From contig CATKZI010000001.1 in NCBI GenBank assembly GCA_949841365.1, positions 372,001 to 436,000 of the forward strand: DNA of 64,000 nt, written 5' to 3'. Positions within the stretch are counted from its first letter, which is position 1; each line of letters begins with the position of its first letter. A program made the position numbers and the translations under genes. Source of the stretch: an uncultured Candidatus Melainabacteria bacterium. GTDB taxonomy: Bacteria > Cyanobacteriota > Vampirovibrionia > Gastranaerophilales > Gastranaerophilaceae. Positions 31,487 through 41,578 of this stretch are shown one piece after another. Under the pieces are notes generated by a model. It was given only the letters and a program-made list of their open reading frames with translations, did no database searches and was not told the origin of the DNA.

Positions 31487-32734
31487 TTGAAACATTCAAA
31501 ACTTACAGCCCTGATATTTATAGCGTTGGTTTTAGGCGTTATAGTCGGACACTTTGCCCCCGATTTTGCGGTTAAGATGAAACCTTTTGCCGTAATATTT
31601 TTGCGAATGGTTAAAATGATTATTGCCCCCTTGCTTTTTGCGACACTGGCTGTAGGAATTGCAGGACATGGTGATGCAAAAAGATTAGGTAAAATCGGGC
31701 TTAAAACAGTTATTTATTTTGAAATTGTAACAACGCTTGCGCTTATTATCGGGCTTACAATGGCAAATATTTTCAAACCCGGTGTCGGATTTGTTACGGG
31801 TAATACTCCGCATGCTCTGCATATGCAGGAAGCGGGTTTAATGGCAGGAGCTCAGGCTCATACTTCTATCAGTGAAATGGTTACGAGTATTTTTCCGACA
31901 AGTATAGTTGACGCTATGGCACAGGGAAATTTATTGCAAATTGTTGTATTTTCAATATTCTTTGCGCTTGCAATAATTGCAGTGGGCAAAAAAGCTGAGC
32001 CTGTCGTTAATATCTTAAACTCCGTATCACAAATAATGTTTAAGTTTACGGAATACGTAATGTATTTTGCACCTTTAGGCATATTTGGCGCAATTGCATC
32101 TACAATTGGTGCTAACGGATTGTCAGTATTGAAAAGTTATTTCAAGATAATCGGTGCGCTATATGTTGCACTTGCTGTGTTTGTATTATTGGTTTTGATT
32201 ATTGCCTGCAAAATCGTAAGGATTTCATTTAGAAGTTTGATTAAAGCCTTGCAAGAACCTGCTTTACTTGCTTTTACCACTGCCAGTTCAGAAGCAGCGT
32301 TTCCAAAAGCTATGGATATTATGGAACGTTTCGGAGTTCCGAAAAATATCGTAAGTTTTGTAATGCCTACAGGATATACGTTCAATTTGGACGGAAGCAC
32401 TTTGTATCTTGCAATGGCTGTAATATTTTCATCACAGATTGTTGGTATAAATCTTGACTTAAACCAGCAGTTAATTATAATGTTGGCATTGATGCTTACA
32501 AGCAAAGGTGTTGCAGGAGTTCCGAGAGTGTCATTGATTGTTTTGGCAGGAACTTTGGCAAGTTTTAATATTCCAATCCTCGGGGTTGCAATACTTTTGG
32601 GTATTGACCAAATCCTTGATATGGGAAGAACAACGGTAAATTTAATCGGAAACTGTGTTGCAACGGTTGTAATTGCACGTTGGGAACGAGTTTTTGATTA
32701 TGATAAAATGAAGGAATTTGTAAAAAGAGGGTAA
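31487..32734 (+). CDS. Dicarboxylate/amino acid:cation symporter (DAACS family)
   Basis: 415 aa from the TTG at 31487, chosen because GAGGT lies 7 nt upstream and it gives the usual N-terminus (KHSKLTALIFIALVLGVIVG). A GTG at 31415 would add 24 residues. About 8 transmembrane helices, with VKMIIAPLLFATLAVGIAG, the serine-rich TASSEAAFPKAMD reentrant loop, GYTFNLDGSTLYLAMAVIF and the C-terminal GRTTVNLIGNCVATVV. It takes up glutamate, aspartate or C4-dicarboxylates with Na+ or H+. It sits 5 bp before ileS, possibly cotranscribed. Confidence 0.9.
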   Translation: MKHSKLTALIFIALVLGVIVGHFAPDFAVKMKPFAVIFLRMVKMIIAPLLFATLAVGIAGHGDAKRLGKIGLKTVIYFEIVTTLALIIGLTMANIFKPGVGFVTGNTPHALHMQEAGLMAGAQAHTSISEMVTSIFPTSIVDAMAQGNLLQIVVFSIFFALAIIAVGKKAEPVVNILNSVSQIMFKFTEYVMYFAPLGIFGAIASTIGANGLSVLKSYFKIIGALYVALAVFVLLVLIIACKIVRISFRSLIKALQEPALLAFTTASSEAAFPKAMDIMERFGVPKNIVSFVMPTGYTFNLDGSTLYLAMAVIFSSQIVGINLDLNQQLIIMLALMLTSKGVAGVPRVSLIVLAGTLASFNIPILGVAILLGIDQILDMGRTTVNLIGNCVATVVIARWERVFDYDKMKEFVKRG

Positions 32735-32739
32735 AAATA

Positions 32740-35538
32740 ATGAGTACAAAAACTGAGTATAAAGAAACTTTAAATCTGCCTCAAACTACTCTTGCAATGA
32801 GAGCGAATGCTACTGTGAGAGAACTTGAAATCCAAAAATTCTGGGCAGAACATGATATTTATAACAAAATTATCAATCAGCGTGATAAAGCTAACAAATT
32901 TATTCTTCATGACGGTCCTCCGTATTTGAGTTCTGAAAAAATTCACGTTGGTACTGCTTTGAACAAAATTCTTAAAGATATTCTTTTGAAATACAAAGCT
33001 CAAGCAGGTTTTTATACTCCGTATGTTCCCGGCTATGACGGTCACGGTTTGCCGATTGAAAACGCTGTTGTAAAAAATATTAAAGGCGGTAGAAGTGCTT
33101 TAACACCTTACGAGTTAAGACAAAAATGCCGTGAATTTGCTCATAAAAACTTGAAAGGACAAGAAAGCGAATTTAAACGTCTTGGTGTTTTAGGTAATTG
33201 GGAAAATCCTTATTTGACTATTAATCCTGAATTTGAAGCTGAACAGGTTAGAGTTTTTGGCGATATGTACAAAAAAGGTTATGTTGAAAAAGGTTTGAAA
33301 CCTGTTTACTGGTGCGCATCTTGCGAAACCGCACTAGCTGAAGCTGAGGTTGAATATGCTGACCATACATCAACTTCTATTTACGTAAGATTTAAGTTTG
33401 ACAAAGAAAGCACAGAAAAAATTAATAAAATTGTTGACCTTGGCGGAAAAGATGCTTATGCAATCATCTGGACAACAACTCCTTGGACAATTCCTTCAAA
33501 TATGGCAATCAGTATGCACCCGAAATTTGAATATACTTGGTTTGAAAAAGACGGTGATGTTTATGTTGTTGCTCAGGAATTGTTAGGCTCATTCTTGTCT
33601 GACGTTGAGTGGCAGGAAAGCGATATTAAAGTTATCGGGTCTTGTATCGGACAAGATTTGGAACTTTTGAACACAACTCATCCGCTTGTTGACAGAAAAT
33701 CTCCGATTATCCTTGGTGAACACGTTACTTTGGAAGCCGGTACAGGTTCTGTTCACACAGCTCCCGGTCATGGTCTTGAGGACTACGAAGTCGGATGCAG
33801 ATACGGTATTGAAGTATTTTCACCGCTTGACAGCAAAGGTGTTTGGACAGAAGCCGTTAACGATAAAGATTTGGAAGGTGTTCCATATTATAAAGGAAAT
33901 TCTATTGTTATCGAAAAACTTCAAAACTGCGGTGCATTGTTGAAACAACAAGATATCAACCACAGTTATCCGCACTGTTGGAGATGTAAAAACCCTGTAA
34001 TTTACCGTGCAACACCTCAATGGTTTGTTAAGGTAGACAAATTCAGAGATACAACTCTTGATGCAATCAAAAATGTAAAATGGATTCCTGCAAGCGGTGA
34101 AGCAAGAATTTCCAACATGGTTGCAGGACGTACAGATTGGTGTATTTCACGTCAACGTGCCTGGGGTGTTCCAATCCCCGTATTCTACTGCGACGATTGC
34201 GGAGAAGTTATTGTAACAGACGAAACTATCGAAAATGTTGCAAAAATCTTTGAAAAAGAAAGTTCTGATGCTTGGGTTAACCACTCAGTAGAAGAATTAC
34301 TGCCACAAGGTTTCAAATGCCCGAAATGCGGTAAAACTCATTTCCATAAAGAAAACGATATTATGGACGTTTGGTTTGATTCAGGTATTACTTGGCGCGC
34401 AGTTGTTAACAAACGTTCTGAGGAACTCGGCACAACTCCTGTTGAAATGTATTTGGAAGGTTCTGACCAGCACAGAGGCTGGTTCCAGTCATCATTGTTG
34501 ACATCAATCGCAACTCAGGGAATTGCGCCTTACAAATCAGTTTTAACACACGGTTTTGTATTCGGTGAAGACGGCAGAAAAATGTCAAAATCTTTAGGCA
34601 ACTATATCAGACCTGATGAAATTATTAACACCTACGGCGCTGATATCTTAAGACTCTGGGCAGCATCAGTCGATTACAGAAACGATACAAAAATCGGTAA
34701 CAATATTATTAAACAGCTTGCAGAAATCTTTAAGAAAACAAGAAATACATCACGTTTCTTGCTAGGAAACTTGTTTGATTTCGACCCTGCTGTTGACTAT
34801 GTTGAATACAAGGACTTGAAAGCAATCGATAAATTCGCATTGCATAAATTAAACGCATTAATTGAAAGTGTTACAGAAGCATTCGACAATTACGAATTCT
34901 ACAAATACTTCCAACAATTACAAAACTTTGCGGCTGTTGATTTAAGCTCATTCTATCTTGATATTGTAAAAGACAGATTGTATACAGCAGGTAAAAAATC
35001 ACTTTCACGTCGTGCTTGTCAAACAGTATTGTTTGAAATTCTTCAAACATTAGTCAGAATGCTTGTTCCCGTAATGCCCCATCAGGCTGAAGATATTTGG
35101 ATGAGCGTTCCTGAATGCCAGCGTGGCGGACTTGAAAGCATTTTACTTTCTGATTGGGTAAAAGCAAATCCTGAATGGAAAAATGCTCAATTGGAAGAAG
35201 ATTTTGCAAAAATCTTGAAGGCTCGTGAAGTTGTTACACGCGCAATTGAACCTTTGAGAGCTGAAAAACAAGTCGGAAGTTCACTGGAAGTTGCAGTTTA
35301 TGTAAACTCTGACGAACCGGTTTTGAAAGCAAACGAGGATGAACTTTGCAATATATTTATCACATCACAGGCTTATGTAACAAGTGAAAAACCTGAAAAT
35401 GTATTGAATGAATACACAGAAGACGGCTACACCGTATGGGTTACAAAAGCAGAAGGCGAAAAATGCGAACGCTGTTGGAAATATAGAAAACTTAATTCTG
35501 ACGGAATTTGCGAAGAATGTTGCGAAGCAGTTAAATAA
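32740..35538 (+). CDS. ileS: Isoleucyl-tRNA synthetase
   Basis: 932 aa, class I synthetase with CP1 editing domain (YAIIWTTTPWTIPSNMAI, GTGSVHTAPGHGLEDYEVG). The KMSKS loop is DGRKMSKSLGN. Anticodon-binding domain and a C-terminal zinc finger (CERCWKYRKL, CEECCEAVK). The normal HIGH signature is HVGT here (69-72, in SSEKIHVGTALNKILKD), so the second His is replaced by Thr. Such a form is known in some GluRS enzymes but is uncommon for IleRS. All other core regions look intact. Confidence 0.97.
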   Translation: MSTKTEYKETLNLPQTTLAMRANATVRELEIQKFWAEHDIYNKIINQRDKANKFILHDGPPYLSSEKIHVGTALNKILKDILLKYKAQAGFYTPYVPGYDGHGLPIENAVVKNIKGGRSALTPYELRQKCREFAHKNLKGQESEFKRLGVLGNWENPYLTINPEFEAEQVRVFGDMYKKGYVEKGLKPVYWCASCETALAEAEVEYADHTSTSIYVRFKFDKESTEKINKIVDLGGKDAYAIIWTTTPWTIPSNMAISMHPKFEYTWFEKDGDVYVVAQELLGSFLSDVEWQESDIKVIGSCIGQDLELLNTTHPLVDRKSPIILGEHVTLEAGTGSVHTAPGHGLEDYEVGCRYGIEVFSPLDSKGVWTEAVNDKDLEGVPYYKGNSIVIEKLQNCGALLKQQDINHSYPHCWRCKNPVIYRATPQWFVKVDKFRDTTLDAIKNVKWIPASGEARISNMVAGRTDWCISRQRAWGVPIPVFYCDDCGEVIVTDETIENVAKIFEKESSDAWVNHSVEELLPQGFKCPKCGKTHFHKENDIMDVWFDSGITWRAVVNKRSEELGTTPVEMYLEGSDQHRGWFQSSLLTSIATQGIAPYKSVLTHGFVFGEDGRKMSKSLGNYIRPDEIINTYGADILRLWAASVDYRNDTKIGNNIIKQLAEIFKKTRNTSRFLLGNLFDFDPAVDYVEYKDLKAIDKFALHKLNALIESVTEAFDNYEFYKYFQQLQNFAAVDLSSFYLDIVKDRLYTAGKKSLSRRACQTVLFEILQTLVRMLVPVMPHQAEDIWMSVPECQRGGLESILLSDWVKANPEWKNAQLEEDFAKILKAREVVTRAIEPLRAEKQVGSSLEVAVYVNSDEPVLKANEDELCNIFITSQAYVTSEKPENVLNEYTEDGYTVWVTKAEGEKCERCWKYRKLNSDGICEECCEAVK

Positions 35539-35541
35539 AGG

Positions 35542-35565
35542 AAGAGCCGAAAGGCTCTTTTTTTA
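35542..35565 (+). terminator. ileS terminator
   Basis: AAGAGCC-GAAA-GGCTCTT with a GNRA-type loop and a seven-T tract, 4 bp after the ileS stop. Confidence 0.9.
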
Positions 35566-35598
35566 TATTACAAAATGTTAACAATTGCTGTCATGTTT

Positions 35599-35626
35599 TA
35601 AAGATTTTGTTAAAAAGTGCCGTAGA
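35599..35626 (+). promoter_or_regulatory. Sigma-28-like promoter
   Basis: TAAAGATT (35599-35606), 12-nt spacer, GCCGTAGA (35619-35626). The spacing is identical to that of the better match at 19431. It lies 58 bp before the ATG of the gene at 35685. Confidence 0.45.
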
Positions 35627-35642
35627 CATGAGTAAAAGTAGT

Positions 35643-35656
35643 GCTACGCACGTAGC
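35643..35656. repeat. Short perfect hairpin in the leader of the 35685 gene
   Basis: GCTACG-CA-CGTAGC. The string TACGCACGTAGCCA is shared with the insertion inside the prepilin gene at 40642-41448 (minus strand), which suggests a common small element. Confidence 0.5.
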
Positions 35657-35684
35657 CAACAAAACCTAGGAAAGGGTCAAAAAA

Positions 35685-37028
35685 ATGGGAATGGCAGCAT
35701 CACAAGCAAGATTACTAAGCATAACAGCCCGATTGACAAACAACGAAAATACGGGTCAGGCAGTTTCGTATTCTAAACAAAGACTTGCAGATCAAACTCA
35801 ACAGATTACCAACGAGTATAATGAGGCGCTTGATGCTACCAAATTGACCGTATTAACAGGTTTTAACGGTGCTCAAGCTAACTATGAGGATATTTCTTAT
35901 AACCTTATGACAGGCATGCAAATGGCTTCAACAACAAAACAATATGTTGTAACTGATACCAAAGGCAAAGTTTTAGTCACAAACCAGATTGCAGAAGCTT
36001 ATGAAAGAAGTAAAGGTGATTTCAACAGTTTCCTTGCAAAATTGGGATACTCTCAATCTGACATGACTGTTCAGGATACTGATGCTTATACAAATGAACA
36101 GAAAAATGATGCAGGAAAGAAAATTCATGAAGCATGGGATAAATATTTTGCAACTGTTGGAATAAATCTTGGCGACTATGAGCATGATACATTCCTGGAT
36201 GAATTCCAGTGGAATAATACTTGGGCTACAGTTGTTGATAAAAACGGTGATTTAAAATACACAGATAAAGATGGTAATGTTATAGAAATTCCGGCAGGAA
36301 CTACTGATGTTGAAGGATATCTCAAAGGTCATGGTGGTATTTCACAAGTAGGCGACGGCTATACTGCATACAAAGATAAAAACGGTGAATGGCAGCCAAT
36401 TAACTATGAAGGTACAACTGAGGAGTCACGTAATTTGTACGAATATGCAATGTCCATCACAGAAGCATTCTTACGTACAACTAATGATGCTAATAACAAA
36501 CCTTATATTATGGGTACAGGTGTTGATGCTATCAAAGATGCATCAAATCCTGATAATGCCAGTGCTATAAAATATTATCAAAATATTTTTAATAAAATTC
36601 AATCAAGCGGATACTTTACTTACACAAATACACCTGCAAAAGTTGATGAAAATCACCTATACACATCTGAAGGTACAGGAACAAAAGGTAACGTAAAGAA
36701 AAATCCGCTTCAAGATAATTACACATTTGAAGCAGCATTACGCGACGGTTCTTTGAGACTTGAATACTATTCATCTACAGACAAAGCATTCAAATCAACT
36801 ACAATTTCTGAAGATAATTGTATTCAGGAAGTTGCAGACGAAAGAGCAATTGCAAGAGCTGAAACAAAATATACTCAGGATATGGCTGATTTAGAAAACA
36901 AAGATAAAAAATTAGACCTTGAGCTCAAAAAACTTGATACAGAACACAGTGCACTTCAAACAGAATATGATGCAGTTAAAAATGTTGTAGATAAAAACGT
37001 TGAAAGTTCATTTAAAATCTTTTCATAA
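35685..37028 (+). CDS. Lineage-type protein of unknown function (MGMAASQARLL start)
   Basis: 447 aa. The N-terminus MGMAASQARLLSITARLTNN and following helix (SYSKQRLADQTQQITNEYNE, ALDATKLTVL) have the look of flagellar hook/filament-type N-terminal helices. From memory this start recurs in several proteins of Gastranaerophilales, with no known function. A central Asn/Asp/Tyr-rich region follows, then a C-terminal coiled coil (LDLELKKLDTEHSALQTEYD). No classical signal peptide. A sigma-28-like promoter lies upstream. AAAGGGTC precedes the ATG. Secretion or surface assembly is a guess. Confidence 0.6.
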   Translation: MGMAASQARLLSITARLTNNENTGQAVSYSKQRLADQTQQITNEYNEALDATKLTVLTGFNGAQANYEDISYNLMTGMQMASTTKQYVVTDTKGKVLVTNQIAEAYERSKGDFNSFLAKLGYSQSDMTVQDTDAYTNEQKNDAGKKIHEAWDKYFATVGINLGDYEHDTFLDEFQWNNTWATVVDKNGDLKYTDKDGNVIEIPAGTTDVEGYLKGHGGISQVGDGYTAYKDKNGEWQPINYEGTTEESRNLYEYAMSITEAFLRTTNDANNKPYIMGTGVDAIKDASNPDNASAIKYYQNIFNKIQSSGYFTYTNTPAKVDENHLYTSEGTGTKGNVKKNPLQDNYTFEAALRDGSLRLEYYSSTDKAFKSTTISEDNCIQEVADERAIARAETKYTQDMADLENKDKKLDLELKKLDTEHSALQTEYDAVKNVVDKNVESSFKIFS

Positions 37029-37058
37029 AAAAAGACCCTCGTTTGAGGGTCTTTTTTT
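37027..37058. terminator. Bidirectional terminator between the 35685 gene and fusA
   Basis: AAAAAAAGACCCTC-GTTT-GAGGGTCTTTTTTT: a 14-bp stem with A and T tracts shared by convergent genes. Confidence 0.9.
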
Positions 37059-39148
37059 TATGCTTTACTTGCTCCTGATTTCTCGATGATTTCTTTCTCA
37101 ACGTTAGCAGGAACTTGTTCGTAATGGTCGAATTCCATTGAGAATGTTCCGCGTCCTTGAGTGTTTGATCTCAAGTCTGTTGCGTAACCGAACATATTTG
37201 CAAGAGGAACCATTGATCTTACGATTACGTTTCCTGTGTTGCCTTGAGGTTCTTGACCTTCAATACGTCCGCGTCTTCTTGAAATATCACCGATGATTGT
37301 ACCTGTGAATTCGTCAGGAATTTCGATTTCAACTTTCATCATAGGTTCAAGAATACATGGCTGAGCTTTACGGCAGCCTTCTTTGATTGCCATAGAACCA
37401 GCGATTTTGAACGCCATTTCTGAAGAGTCAACTTCGTGGTATGAACCATCATAAAGTTCAACTTTAACGTCAATCATTGGGAAGCCTGCTAAGATACCGC
37501 CTTCAAGAGCTTCTTCCATACCTTTTCTTGCAGGTTCGATGTATTCACGAGGAACAGCACCACCAACGATTTTGTTTTCGAATACAAATCCTGCATTTTC
37601 TTCAGCAGGTGAAATTCTAACTTTAACGTGACCGTATTGACCTTTACCACCTGATTGACGGATGAATTTAGAGTCTTGGTCAGCGTTTCCGCGAATTGTT
37701 TCACGGTAAGCAACCTGTGGTTTACCGATGTTAGCTTCAACTTTGAATTCTCTTAACATACGGTCAACAATGATATCGAGGTGAAGTTCACCCATACCTG
37801 AAATGATTGTTTGACCGGTTTCAGTATCAGATTTAACTCTGAATGAAGGATCTTCTTCAGCCAATTTTTGAAGAGCGATACCCATTTTATCTTGGTCAGC
37901 TTTTGTTTTTGGTTCGATAGCAACAGAGATAACCGGTTCAGGGAAGCTCATTCTTTCAAGGATGATAGGAGCTTTTTCGTCACACAATGTATCACCTGTA
38001 GTTGTGTCTTTCAAACCAACTGCTGCACAGATGTCGCCTGCGTAAACTTCTTGTTCTTCTTGTCTTTGGTCAGCATACATACGAACCAAACGAGCGATAC
38101 GTTCTTTTTTGCCGTTAGTAGCGTTAAGAACATAAGAACCTGAAGTGATTACGCCTGAGTAAACTCTTAAGAATGTTAAACGACCTACATAAGGGTCAGT
38201 CATAACTTTGAACGCAAGAGCTGAGAAAGGTTCATCATCTGAAGAGTGTCTTTCAGTTTTTGTTCCGTCTTCAAGTTCGCCTTCAATAGCTTTTACGTCA
38301 ACAGGTGATGGCATGTAGTAAACAACGTTGTTTAACAACAATTGAACACCTTTGTTTTTGAATGCTGTACCACAGCAAACAGGAACAATTTTGTTTTCGC
38401 AAACAGCTTTTCTCAAACCTGCTCTTAATTCGTCAACTGTAATAGATTCAGGATCTTCAAAGAATTTTTCCATTAAAGCATCATCTTCTGATGCGATAGC
38501 TTCAACCATTGCATCTCTGTATTCTTTAGCTTTTTCAGTCAATTCAGCAGGAATTTCTTCTTCTCTGATGTCTGTACCTAAGTCGTTTGTATAGATTTCA
38601 GCTTTCATTGTCATAAGGTCAACTAAGCCTGTAAATTTATCTTCAGCACCGATAGGCAATTGGATAGGAACAGCGTTTCCGCCTAATCTTGTTTTGATTT
38701 GTTCTACTACACGGTAGAAATCAGCACCTGTTCTGTCCATTTTGTTTACGAATACCATACGGGGAACTTCGTATCTGTTAGCTTGTCTCCAAACAGTTTC
38801 TGATTGTGATTGAACACCACCAACTGCGCAGAATACAGCAACAACGCCGTCTAATACACGCAATGAACGTTCAACTTCAATTGTGAAGTCAACGTGACCC
38901 GGGGTGTCGATAATGTTAATCTGGTGTCCTTTCCATTCAGCAGTAACAGCAGCTGATTGGATTGTGATACCACGTTCTTTTTCTTGTTCCATAAAGTCAG
39001 TTACAGCAGCACCATCGTGAGTTTCACCGATTTTGTGGGTTTTACCTGTGTAAAACAAAATACGTTCAGTAGTAGTGGTTTTACCTGCGTCGATGTGAGC
39101 GGCAATACCAATGTTTCTGATTTTTTCTAATGGAGTTTTTCTTGCCAT
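37058..39148 (-). CDS. fusA: Elongation factor G
   Basis: 696 aa. GTPase that translocates the ribosome. G1 is [16 protein letters not shown], then the switch region [34 protein letters not shown] and [12 protein letters not shown]. Domain IV ([19 protein letters not shown]) and the C-terminal domain are complete. It stands alone here, not next to rpsL, rpsG or tufA. AAGGAAAAACAAAAA precedes the ATG. Confidence 0.98.
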   Translation of the reverse strand: MARKTPLEKIRNIGIAAHIDAGKTTTTERILFYTGKTHKIGETHDGAAVTDFMEQEKERGITIQSAAVTAEWKGHQINIIDTPGHVDFTIEVERSLRVLDGVVAVFCAVGGVQSQSETVWRQANRYEVPRMVFVNKMDRTGADFYRVVEQIKTRLGGNAVPIQLPIGAEDKFTGLVDLMTMKAEIYTNDLGTDIREEEIPAELTEKAKEYRDAMVEAIASEDDALMEKFFEDPESITVDELRAGLRKAVCENKIVPVCCGTAFKNKGVQLLLNNVVYYMPSPVDVKAIEGELEDGTKTERHSSDDEPFSALAFKVMTDPYVGRLTFLRVYSGVITSGSYVLNATNGKKERIARLVRMYADQRQEEQEVYAGDICAAVGLKDTTTGDTLCDEKAPIILERMSFPEPVISVAIEPKTKADQDKMGIALQKLAEEDPSFRVKSDTETGQTIISGMGELHLDIIVDRMLREFKVEANIGKPQVAYRETIRGNADQDSKFIRQSGGKGQYGHVKVRISPAEENAGFVFENKIVGGAVPREYIEPARKGMEEALEGGILAGFPMIDVKVELYDGSYHEVDSSEMAFKIAGSMAIKEGCRKAQPCILEPMMKVEIEIPDEFTGTIIGDISRRRGRIEGQEPQGNTGNVIVRSMVPLANMFGYATDLRSNTQGRGTFSMEFDHYEQVPANVEKEIIEKSGASKA

Positions 39149-39282
39149 TTTTTGTTTTTCCTTTTTTATATTGTGTACTTCGCTAGTTATAAATTTTTAG
39201 CTTTAATAAAATTATCACACAAACATGTATTTTTACAAACGGATTTATTGAAAATTTTAATATTTGCAATATAATAAGTGTT

Positions 39283-39984
39283 ATGAATACGTTGGATATA
39301 GTTAATCAGACAAATTTACAGCATATTGCAATAATTATGGACGGTAACAGAAGATGGGCTAAAGAGCGTAATCTTCCGTCTGCCATGGGGCACAAGAAAG
39401 GTGTTGATGCTTTAAAAGAAACTCTTCGCGCATGTAATGATTTTGGTATAAAATATTTAACTGTATATGCGTTTTCAACTGAAAACTGGAACAGAAAAAA
39501 AGAAGAAGTTGACTTTTTGATGGAGCTTCTTGCTTTGACTTTAACAAATGAACTTGCGGAAATGCACGCAGAAGGTGTTGTTATTAATTTCATCGGCGAT
39601 ATTTCAAAATTAAGCCCTAAATTGCAAAAAATTCTTGCGCATTCTGTTGAAACTACAAAAAATAACAAAGGTGTTCATTTGCAAATTGCGTTTAATTACG
39701 GTTCGCGCGATGAGATTGTGAATGCCGTGAAAACTATTATTGATAAAGGTATTACAGATATTACCGAAGAAACGATTTCTGAAAATCTATATACAAGCGG
39801 AATTCCCGATCCTGATTTATTAATCAGAACGGGCGGTGAGTTGAGGGTTTCAAATTATCTTTTGTGGCAGATTGCGTATTCTGAAATTCTTGTTGTAAAA
39901 GAATTTTGGCCTGAATTTGGCAGAGAATCTTTAGCAAGTGCTATTGAGGAGTTTCAAAACCGCCAGAGAAGGTTCGGAAAATGA
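39283..39984 (+). CDS. uppS: Isoprenyl transferase (undecaprenyl diphosphate synthase)
   Basis: 233 aa. Makes the C55 lipid carrier for peptidoglycan and other glycans. IAIIMDGNRRWAKERN holds the catalytic Asp and phosphate-binding Arg residues; then YLTVYAFSTENWNR, LLIRTGGELRVSNYLLWQ and YSEI. Length typical. No Shine-Dalgarno; TATAAT at 39270-39275 is 7 nt before the ATG, so the transcript is predicted leaderless. Overlaps rdgB by 4 bp (ATGA). Confidence 0.96.
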   Translation: MNTLDIVNQTNLQHIAIIMDGNRRWAKERNLPSAMGHKKGVDALKETLRACNDFGIKYLTVYAFSTENWNRKKEEVDFLMELLALTLTNELAEMHAEGVVINFIGDISKLSPKLQKILAHSVETTKNNKGVHLQIAFNYGSRDEIVNAVKTIIDKGITDITEETISENLYTSGIPDPDLLIRTGGELRVSNYLLWQIAYSEILVVKEFWPEFGRESLASAIEEFQNRQRRFGK

Positions 39985-40538
39985 AGATAACATTTGCGAC
40001 AGGAAATGCACATAAGCTTCAAGAAATAAACGAAATTGCCGCGGGGACAAATATTGAATTTGTATTACCGCCTGAGGGTTTTGACCCTGTAGAGGACGGT
40101 GAAACTTTCGAGGAAAACTCTTTGATAAAAGCTCAAGAGGCAGCGCGTTTAAGCGGAATGATGTCATTGGCGGATGATTCCGGATTGTGTGTGGAAGCTT
40201 TAAACGGCGCACCGGGGATTCATTCTGCAAGATACGCTGAAACAGCTCAAGCACGTATTGATAAATTGCTCGGGGTGCTTGAAAATATTGAAAACCGTCG
40301 TGCGAAGTTTGTTTGTGTAATGACTTTAGTGGATGCTGACGGAAAAGTTCTGTTTCAAACCCGCGGAGAATGTCAGGGGGAAATTGCAAGAGAGCAGTCG
40401 GGTGTGAACGGTTTTGGTTATGATCCGATATTTCTTATAGGAAACACGACAATGGCTGAGATGTCAGAGGAAGAAAAGAACGAGATTTCTCACCGTGGCA
40501 GAGCATTGAAGGAAGTGTTGGAATTTTTAAATAAATAG
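39981..40538 (+). CDS. rdgB: XTP/dITP diphosphatase (RdgB/HAM1)
   Basis: 185 aa. Hydrolyses non-canonical purine nucleoside triphosphates to protect DNA. Motifs: ITFATGNAHKLQEINEI, TFEENSLIKAQEAARLSG, LADDSGLCVEALNGAPGIHS, then GFGYDPIFLIGN and SHRGRALKEVLEFL. Translationally coupled to uppS through a 4-bp overlap. Confidence 0.96.
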   Translation: MKITFATGNAHKLQEINEIAAGTNIEFVLPPEGFDPVEDGETFEENSLIKAQEAARLSGMMSLADDSGLCVEALNGAPGIHSARYAETAQARIDKLLGVLENIENRRAKFVCVMTLVDADGKVLFQTRGECQGEIAREQSGVNGFGYDPIFLIGNTTMAEMSEEEKNEISHRGRALKEVLEFLNK

Positions 40539-40570
40539 TTTTTTGCCCTTGCTTTTGCAAGGGCAAAAAA
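40539..40570 (+). terminator. uppS-rdgB terminator
   Basis: TTTTTTGCCCTTG-CTTTTG-CAAGGGCAAAAAA: a 13-bp perfect stem. A second small stem (GACCGG 40573 / CCGGTC 40593) follows and may serve the opposing prepilin gene. Confidence 0.8.
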
Positions 40571-40641
40571 AAGACCGGCGTGAAAAGATTTTCCGGTCTA
40601 CAAAAAGATTCGATTTTTGTTTATTCCCGTGGGAATTGTTT

Positions 40642-41448
40642 TTATTTACCATACAATACAGCTTTAGCAGCATTTGTTGCAGGTGTAACTGTTTGGTCAT
40701 AGAAAAATACAGGATAAACATCTGTAGGATTGCCAACTTCACATGAAGTAGCTTCAGTTTTTACACCTGTCGTAGCATCAAAAGTATCCTTAGCAGTTGC
40801 GGTAGCTCCTGTACCAGAGTTACATTTTACAACCTTGTTTGGTCCTTTTTGCCCGTTCACATCGATTGCACCATAGCAAACTTTATCTTTTCCGCCTGAT
40901 TGAGATGCAACATTTGTACAACCAGTATCAGCTTTATCAAAAGCAAAAACAATACCATCATTTAAGAATAAAAACATATCTAAATTTAAAGCTACTGATG
41001 TTGCTGTAGTCCCATCTGCGCAGGGTATTACATGTTTATTTGCATCTTGACAAACTTCAGCTTTTACATCTGGGAATGCATATCCGGCAGTAGTATCAGA
41101 TTTCACAACATTCATACGAGATCTTAATAAATCCGCTGTATTTAATTTTCCATCTGTATTAGCCGTTGTCGCAGAAGCTACTTCCGTATCAGCAAAACTA
41201 CCACCATCTAGAGCTACATTTAATGTAACTGCCTGACCTAAAGCAGACAATGCTTTTTTGTAAGCTGCTTTGTACTGTGCGCCTTGTGTTGAGTTCATCA
41301 ACGTAGGCATTGTCATTGCTGCTACAACACCAATAATACCAAGTGTAATCAGAACCTCAGCCAATGTAAACCCGAAGCTTTGTTTGTTGTTCGGTGTGGC
41401 TACGTGCGTAACACCTTCTGCCAATGTGAATGCATTAAATTTTCTCAT
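40642..41448 (-). CDS. Type IV prepilin-like protein with duplicated FTLAE leader
   Basis: 268 aa. The N-terminus reads MRKFNAFTLAEGVTHVATPN then NKQSFGFTLAEVLITLGIIG, so the prepilin peptidase site FTLAE occurs twice, 20 residues apart. Only the second is followed by the hydrophobic helix. The C-terminal region has paired Cys residues and DVNGQKGPN. The 60-nt insertion contains an ACGCACGTAGCC string shared with 35643-35656. Cleavage at the second site would give a normal pilin with a long leader. GAGGATT precedes the ATG. Probably a minor pilin. Confidence 0.88.
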   Translation of the reverse strand: MRKFNAFTLAEGVTHVATPNNKQSFGFTLAEVLITLGIIGVVAAMTMPTLMNSTQGAQYKAAYKKALSALGQAVTLNVALDGGSFADTEVASATTANTDGKLNTADLLRSRMNVVKSDTTAGYAFPDVKAEVCQDANKHVIPCADGTTATSVALNLDMFLFLNDGIVFAFDKADTGCTNVASQSGGKDKVCYGAIDVNGQKGPNKVVKCNSGTGATATAKDTFDATTGVKTEATSCEVGNPTDVYPVFFYDQTVTPATNAAKAVLYGK

Positions 41449-41578
41449 AATCCTCTATGTCCTTTCATAATTAGCTACATGTTTATTATACGATATCTAT
41501 ATCAATTTGTCAAGATTATTGATATAAATATCATTATATCATCTTAAACTTATCTATATATTTTAATAGAGGTTTGAG

